Shown here piece after piece: positions 6,298-9,564 of a stretch of DNA of 9,564 nucleotides. Source of the stretch: Bryobacterales bacterium (lineage in GTDB: Bacteria; Acidobacteriota; Terriglobia; Bryobacterales; Bryobacteraceae); NCBI GenBank assembly GCA_003132905.1, contig PKZC01000065.1, forward strand, positions 1 to 9,564, in the 5' to 3' direction. The position numbers and the translations under genes are program-made. The notes under the pieces are model-generated. The model had not been told where the DNA came from. It did not search any database and saw nothing but the letters and a program-made list of their open reading frames with translations. Each line of letters opens with the position of its first letter. Position 1 is the stretch's first letter.

Positions 6298-6382
6298 AGA
6301 CTGCCCTGGCCGCTACGCTGCAAGTACCCTAAAACCGGGATGGGCGTCAGCGTCGTTGGCCTTGCTGACATCGGCACCAGCG

Positions 6383-6787
6383 CTACAACCTCACGTAGCT
6401 TTCAGGAAGGATTTGTCGCTTGCTGTGCCCCCACTGCGTAAAGTTCGACGCTCGGGTAAAAACATTTCCAACTCCATCAGGCAGAGCCATGATATCTCCT
6501 GGCGCAGGTGATATACGCTCGTCTGCCCGTTTGAAGTAGAACTGATATCCGTGCTCACGGTTCCACTTGCGAATGTCCCCAATGAGATTTTGCTCAGTAT
6601 CCCGGCCTGCTCTGACAATGGCGCAATAGTCGCCACTCTCCGTCTCGACCACGATCAAGCCGTACCCCGCATCACGCACCAAGAGGATAAGACCCTTCAG
6701 TCCTTCGCCTTCGGTTTTACAGATGGCGACGGCGTTGTCAGAGTGGAACAGGTTGGAAAGGTCGTATTTGAGCGGCGTGAGAATCAT
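6383..6787 (-). CDS. Hypothetical protein, 134 residues (parent of nearby relic)
   Basis: A 134-residue soluble protein with alternating strands and helices: KGLILLVRDAGYGLIVVETE (31-50), YCAIVRAGRDTEQNLIGDIR (54-73), KWNREHGYQFYFKR (74-87) and a C-terminal part rich in aromatic residues (ASNFTQW). I do not recognise the family. The ATG at 6787 lacks a clear ribosome binding site, so a leaderless start or a slightly different start is possible. The stop at 6383 is followed by relic sequence on the same strand. A segment around NLIGDIRKW has a degenerate second copy about 850 bases away at 5712-5742, showing that this gene, or a part of it, has been duplicated locally. No signal peptide or membrane segment. 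Confidence 0.6.
   Translation of the reverse strand: MILTPLKYDLSNLFHSDNAVAICKTEGEGLKGLILLVRDAGYGLIVVETESGDYCAIVRAGRDTEQNLIGDIRKWNREHGYQFYFKRADERISPAPGDIMALPDGVGNVFTRASNFTQWGHSKRQILPESYVRL
6559..6589 (-). repeat. Imperfect direct repeat, copy 2 (within intact gene)
   Basis: Matches 5712-5742 at 28 of 31 positions. Here the bases lie inside the open 134-residue gene and encode the NLIGDIRKW region, so this is the intact copy of the duplicated segment. Confidence 0.6.
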
Positions 6788-7311
6788 GACTTTTGGATGC
6801 GTTTCTATGTCGTTCGGTTGCGCCGTACCTTACGCACTACCGTTTCGCATCGCCGCCTTCCTCCCGAGAGAGATACACGCAAACACACATTTCGCAAAGA
6901 TCAGCCATTTCGCCGTCTTCCTGTATATCTCATTCGTGACGGCGCTACGCCATCGCAGGCGGCTATCCCAAAGGCCGTGACGACGGCATTCTCAATGATT
7001 CAGTCAGGCATAGCATATATCTGGCTCTGCTGAACTGCCCGGGTCTCGCCAACGAAGCGACCAATGGTATAGACAAGTGAGAAATGGACCGGACTTTTGC
7101 TTCTGGCGCTGCTGTATGCCTGGTGTGGATCGCTCACCCACGCCATAGGAGCGCTACGAACGGAGTCGGCTGCTGATAGACTGGGCTTTTGGATGTCAGC
7201 TTTCGAATTGAACAATCGAAAACCGGTACGATACAGGAATGAATGCGCTTGCGAAGTTTATCCCGTTGTCGGATGCATACTAACTATCTCAATCAGGCAA
7301 AGGGCTTGCCC
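6788..7311. other. 524-base region without a supported gene
   Basis: Open frames exist on both strands but none shows family features, a good ribosome binding site or a coding pattern. On the minus strand near 6850-6870, GGGAGGAAGG precedes an ATG that opens only six codons before TAA, so a strong ribosome binding site is wasted on a dead frame, consistent with decay. An inverted repeat at 7201-7221 and a TTGAAC (7208-7213) near the right end may belong to the control region of the HEPN gene downstream. Confidence 0.4.
7201..7221. promoter_or_regulatory. Inverted repeat, possible operator upstream of the HEPN gene
   Basis: TTTCGAATTG (7201-7210) faces CAATCGAAA (7213-7221) across two bases; the arms are perfect complements apart from one extra A. 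The repeat contains TTGAAC, a usable -35 element, and lies about 90 bases before the chosen start of the HEPN gene. Binding by a dimeric repressor is possible; the sequence alone does not show it. Confidence 0.3.
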
Positions 7312-7668
7312 GTGACTGTCAAGACCATCGAGCACATCAATCGCTGTACACGCTCATGTATCATCTTGACGTTTGCCGCCCTGGAAGGTGCCGTAGCATA
7401 TGAGATGCGAAAAATAAAGGAATGGGATTATACAGGCAGGATTCCAAACAAGGTAGGTGACGGTCTCGTTTTCTTGATGGCCAGAAAGAAGCAGCCCTTT
7501 GACCTGAAGGTATTTTTGCAGTATAGGGATTTGAGACGGCGCATTGTTCATCCACGGGACTCTGCGGTGTACGTAGCCCCACCGCACAAGAAGGCTGAGG
7601 AGTGTTTTGAATATTCCGTTGGCTTGATGAAGGTCTTCTATTCCAACCACCTTCGCTACGATTTATGA
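7312..7668 (+). CDS. HEPN-domain protein
   Basis: A 118-residue protein with the layout of a minimal HEPN domain. A first long helix RCTRSCIILTFAALEGAVAY lies at residues 11-30, a variable middle comes next, then YRDLRRRIVHP at 71-81, where R75 and H80 give the Rx4H RNase motif, and last a helix AEECFEYSVGLMKVFY (95-110). In many HEPN proteins the residue after the Arg is Asn; here it is Arg76, so activity is plausible but not assured. Such domains act as RNases in toxin-antitoxin and phage-defence systems or as nucleic-acid-handling partners. I chose GTG 7312, with AAAGGG 7 bases upstream; ATG 7243 or 7273 would add an N terminus without a coding pattern. No antitoxin such as a nucleotidyltransferase is next to it. 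Confidence 0.6.
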   Translation: MTVKTIEHINRCTRSCIILTFAALEGAVAYEMRKIKEWDYTGRIPNKVGDGLVFLMARKKQPFDLKVFLQYRDLRRRIVHPRDSAVYVAPPHKKAEECFEYSVGLMKVFYSNHLRYDL

Positions 7669-7699
7669 AACGTGGTTATCAGAATGATCTGACCGAAGT

Positions 7700-7727
7700 T
7701 TGTACACCAACCAATTTCGAGTATGCT
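7700..7727 (+). promoter_or_regulatory. Possible promoter for the exported-protein gene at 7777
   Basis: TTGTAC at 7700-7705 and TATGCT at 7722-7727 are 16 bases apart, so transcription would begin near 7734. The ATG at 7723 would lie inside this -10 element, which supports the start at 7777. Confidence 0.3.
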
Positions 7728-7776
7728 TCTACTGCGGAATCCGACGAATTCGAGCAGGAGAACAGAGGTTAATGAA

Positions 7777-8463
7777 ATGAAAAGCATGGTTCCCTTCCTG
7801 TCTACTTGCATTATCCTAATATTGGCGTCCGTACAAGCGGACGCACAGAATTCTCAAACAACTGGCCCTCCACCTGCAAATCTCTGGATGACATACCCTG
7901 TGACCTGGGTACCTGCGTCCGACACGGTTGCAGTTTCTATCCGGCAACAGCGGGACCAGTTCTTCGATGAAATCATAGGACTAGGTGTTCCGCTGACACC
8001 CGCTAATGCGAAGAGTAGCGTCTTCTCCTTCGGCGTACCCTCGCCCAACCAACAAGAAATACCTCAACTCCCAAACAGGACGGTTGTCATTGGCACGTTC
8101 CAGTCGTATCAACCCGTCTTGAGCAAATCTGGCAGGGCGATCTACACGGAAGTAACACTCTCCGTCAGTAATGTATTTCAGGACGCTGGTAATCTGGGGT
8201 CTGGCTCCACTCTGACGCTTATACTCAACGGAGGAACCGTCACAACCCAATCAGGCACCGTTTTGTCCTTCTTGACAAACCCCAGTCAATTTTCCATCAA
8301 GCCTGGATGGACCTACCTCTTCGCTCTTTCTTATTACTTCCAACGGTGGTTTCTACCGTTTAGGAATAAGCTGGGACCTAAGTGGGGGTACCGTACAACC
8401 AAATTCGCCTGTCTCAGCGCAAACCCCATCCACTCTAATCGGCATGAGCCTACAACAAACTAA
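7777..8463 (+). CDS. Exported beta-rich protein with a frameshifted C terminus
   Basis: The open frame encodes 228 residues. Residues 1-23 are a signal peptide (core FLSTCIILILASV, cleavage after ADA). The start at 7777 is supported by AGAGGT 7 bases upstream; the longer reading from 7723 is not. The mature part contains RTVVIGTFQSYQPVLSKSGR, then IYTEVTLSVSNVF, STLTLILNGGTV and WTYLFALSYY, the order of a secreted family of unknown function that I associate with Acidobacteria. After Tyr187 the frame turns unfamiliar (FQRWFLPFRNKLG). Dropping one T at 8338-8339 gives SNGGFYRLGISWDLSGGTVQ and then a plausible tail, which fits the family. The shifted frame runs to a TGA at 8600-8602. This is a single-base frameshift, real or a sequencing error. 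Confidence 0.7.
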   Translation: MKSMVPFLSTCIILILASVQADAQNSQTTGPPPANLWMTYPVTWVPASDTVAVSIRQQRDQFFDEIIGLGVPLTPANAKSSVFSFGVPSPNQQEIPQLPNRTVVIGTFQSYQPVLSKSGRAIYTEVTLSVSNVFQDAGNLGSGSTLTLILNGGTVTTQSGTVLSFLTNPSQFSIKPGWTYLFALSYYFQRWFLPFRNKLGPKWGYRTTKFACLSANPIHSNRHEPTTN

Positions 8464-8507
8464 TCGCAGTGTTGAACGCTCAGTTTGGAATTCAATAGGA
8501 GACCAAA

Positions 8508-8573
8508 ATGAGATTCATCGTGATTGCTCCCATATTTCTTTTGGCCTTCGCCGTGAGTGTGGCAGTGGCTTGA
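8508..8573 (+). CDS. 21-residue signal-peptide-like micro-ORF
   Basis: AGGAG at 8497-8501 stands 6 bases before ATG 8508, which opens 21 codons: MRFIVIAPIFLLAFAV and then SVAVA, ending in TGA. It has the basic start, hydrophobic core and AVA end of a Sec signal peptide, with the stop right after the expected cleavage site. It could be a small membrane peptide, or the start of an exported protein whose body has been lost; the sequence behind it has no continuing frame that I can recognise. It overlaps the frameshift-corrected tail of the preceding gene. Confidence 0.35.
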   Translation: MRFIVIAPIFLLAFAVSVAVA

Positions 8574-8686
8574 GCATAGTGATGCAGTTCGGCACGGACT
8601 GAGGCGATGGTCCCCCGTTGACACCCTCAGATGGCCGTGCTCGCCTAAAGACGAACAACAGTTTGGAATCGTAAAGCCTCTGAACA

Positions 8687-8727
8687 GCGTCGGATTTCTT
8701 TAGTTTCGTAATCCGGCGCTTTTTTTT
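8687..8727 (+). terminator. Intrinsic terminator, plus strand
   Basis: GCGTCGGATT (8687-8696) pairs with AATCCGGCGC (8710-8719) to give a 10-bp stem with one G-T pair and a 13-base loop, followed at once by eight T residues (8720-8727). This is a strong Rho-independent terminator for the transcript from the 7777 region. It sits just beyond the end of the minus-strand operon that converges on it. Confidence 0.8.
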
Positions 8728-8732
8728 GGGTC

Positions 8733-9050
8733 TCATTTCTCTGGAGGCAAATCCAAAGCCGCTTCGCCATATTCGAGTGCGTAATCTCGACCGTGCCTGT
8801 TCATCGAAGCCAACATTCCTCGCAAGTAGGGCATTGCGGCGTTGATCTCAGCCGCTCGGGGCGGAAGTAAATCAGGCTCTCTACTTCGGCTTCCCGCTTC
8901 GTCCGGGCGAGTTACCGGGCGAGATATCTCTCTCAAGACGGCTATGGTGGCGGCAAGCAATCTGGATTGGTGTTCCCACTGGGACTCATCCACGCCCCGA
9001 AGCCATTGGACGATGTTCTTAAGATCGGTTCTGCTTGCCGAGTACATCAT
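8733..9050 (-). CDS. Hypothetical protein, last gene of a small operon
   Basis: A 105-residue, mainly helical protein without a known family. The first helix region is TDLKNIVQWLRGVDESQWEH (8-27), then a long helix through LLAATIAVLREI. A flexible, Arg/Pro-rich linker follows at about 43-65, and a final helix region AAEINAAMPYLRGMLASMNR (66-85) ends in YALEYGEAALDLPPEK. The ATG at 9050 (or the one at 9047) has no clear ribosome binding site, but it lies 14 bases after the stop of the 29-residue ORF upstream on the same strand, so it may depend on translation from there. It ends six bases from the T run of the opposing terminator. Soluble, with no signal peptide. Confidence 0.55.
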   Translation of the reverse strand: MMYSASRTDLKNIVQWLRGVDESQWEHQSRLLAATIAVLREISRPVTRPDEAGSRSREPDLLPPRAAEINAAMPYLRGMLASMNRHGRDYALEYGEAALDLPPEK

Positions 9051-9064
9051 GCTTAAAGAGTTCG

Positions 9065-9154
9065 CTACCGGGTAATCAGGACGTGATGCACCAGCATCGT
9101 TGACATTTTCAGTTCTTCAGCGATTGAATCACTGGTTACAAGAACCCCACGCAT
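9065..9154 (-). CDS. 29-residue ORF coupled by TGATG
   Basis: ATG 9154 shares its A with the TGA stop of the 104-residue gene (TGATG), and a purine-rich GAAGAAGAG lies just upstream, so ribosomes could move directly into it. The peptide reads MRGVLVTSDSIAEELKMS and continues to HHVLITR, mostly one amphipathic helix, ending in TAG at 9065-9067. The next gene starts 14 bases on. It is too short to judge by composition alone; the tight spacing on both sides is the main reason for listing it. It may only serve to couple translation. Confidence 0.35.
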   Translation of the reverse strand: MRGVLVTSDSIAEELKMSTMLVHHVLITR

Positions 9155-9468
9155 CAAGCGCTCTTCTTCATGCGGGCGACTTCGCCAAGTATCTTGTTGT
9201 AGCCCACAAGACCGTATTGACCAATGAAAAAACGTTCAAGCCCGACTGAAGTGATCTCGAACACATGAAGTCCGGCTGCAATTGACGGATGAACCGTGAC
9301 CAACCCGTCCTGACCCAATGACTTCTGTGCCTCTAGGATCTCCGGTTCAGACATTCCGTTGGATTTCAAGGCTGCTACGAGTGATCCGAGGTCGTCAATC
9401 AGGAGAGAATGCTGAGAATTGGCCAGTTTGCAAGCTGTCCTCAAAAACAAACTGGCGTTCTTGTCCAT
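9154..9468 (-). CDS. Hypothetical protein with a winged-helix-like fold
   Basis: A 104-residue protein. Residues 22-82 have the order helix, helix, recognition helix and wing: LLIDDLGSLVAALKSNG (22-38), SEPEILEAQKSLGQDGLVTV (40-59) and the strand pair LHVFEITSVGLERFF (67-81). This resembles a winged-helix DNA-binding domain, as in small transcription regulators, but no signature residues allow a family name, so the assignment is tentative. It is the first gene of a minus-strand group: its TGA overlaps the ATG of the 29-residue ORF. The ATG at 9468 has only a weak AGAAG just before it. TACAAT on the minus strand at 9491-9486 would serve as a -10, giving a very short leader. Confidence 0.6.
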   Translation of the reverse strand: MDKNASLFLRTACKLANSQHSLLIDDLGSLVAALKSNGMSEPEILEAQKSLGQDGLVTVHPSIAAGLHVFEITSVGLERFFIGQYGLVGYNKILGEVARMKKSA

Positions 9469-9485
9469 GTCTTCTCAACGCCCTC

Positions 9486-9491
9486 ATTGTA
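9486..9491 (-). promoter_or_regulatory. Possible -10 element of the terminal minus-strand operon
   Basis: TACAAT on the minus strand, 17 bases before the ATG at 9468, would place the transcript start about 11 bases upstream of the gene. No convincing -35 is visible at the usual distance. Confidence 0.3.
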
Positions 9492-9564
9492 CTAAAGCCT
9501 GGATTGAGCGTCGTCGTGGAGACCGCATGCTACGATTGCGACGTGCCCGGATTCGTGCCGAATC

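Noticed and set aside
6551..7033. Plus-strand open frame of 160 codons
   Set aside because: The first half is antisense to the 134-residue gene and the second half shows no protein-like pattern.
8481..8669. CAGTTTGGAAT occurring at 8481-8491 and 8659-8669
   Set aside because: An 11-base match is expected by chance several times in a window of this length, and nothing else flanks it as a mobile-element boundary would.
8515..8736. Minus-strand frame overlapping the 8733 gene by ATGA
   Set aside because: Its start codes for KKKRR only because it reads across the T run and stem of the strong plus-strand terminator, and the rest has no pattern. The overlap is probably accidental.
1..9564. CRISPR array, tRNA/rRNA genes or a complete insertion sequence
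   Set aside because: No regularly spaced repeats, cloverleaf patterns, rRNA-like segments or transposase with terminal repeats were seen.

Overview
The window looks like an accessory, gene-poor stretch of a bacterial chromosome, most probably an acidobacterium (Terriglobia-like). The best pointer is the exported 157-residue protein at 5030-5503. Its TWKFNAAKSK start, KRVDANTT core and SKDGKTLTQTSKGT end match a secreted family I know mainly from Acidobacteria. The exported protein at 7777 and the small serine recombinase are also of types common there. This assignment is from memory of families, not from a search.

Layout, left to right. Positions 1-349 hold no gene I can support, only a likely promoter (262-291) for the first gene, a small protein with a C-terminal membrane anchor (350-799). 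A small zinc-ribbon protein (912-1130, minus) is transcribed away from a coiled-coil/exported-protein pair (1200-1382 and 1379-1963, plus) joined by an ATGA overlap. A HEPN-like all-alpha protein follows (2036-2566, plus). A serine recombinase (2997-3602, minus) overlaps a 62-residue partner (2812-3000, minus), and its start region carries an 8-bp inverted repeat. Next comes a clear ASCH-domain protein (3778-4158), 19 nt upstream of a HEPN-like protein (4178-4828), then the acidobacterial exported protein and a hairpin that could end transcription from both sides (5515-5541).

From 5549 to 6787 the minus strand holds what looks like a decaying cluster: a 134-residue hypothetical gene (6383-6787), a fragment carrying a partial second copy of its sequence (5712-5742), a 98-residue gene (5773-6069) and an upstream piece in the same frame separated by TAG stops. 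Positions 6788-7311 have no supported gene. A HEPN protein with an RRRIVHP motif (7312-7668, plus) is followed by an exported protein at 7777 whose last fifth appears frameshifted, a 21-residue signal-peptide-like micro-ORF (8508-8573) and a strong intrinsic terminator (8687-8727). The right end is a compact minus-strand operon of three small genes (9468 to 8733), including a 29-residue ORF joined by a TGATG overlap.

How the genes may work together. Direct evidence of joint function exists only for the tight overlaps and spacings: coiled-coil/exported pair, recombinase/62-residue protein, ASCH/HEPN-like pair and the terminal operon. A recombinase beside an RNA-binding-fold plus HEPN-like pair, with two other HEPN-like genes nearby, fits a mobile accessory or defence-type region. 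No known complete defence system is recognisable, and that reading is inference. No tRNA, rRNA, CRISPR array or complete insertion sequence was seen.
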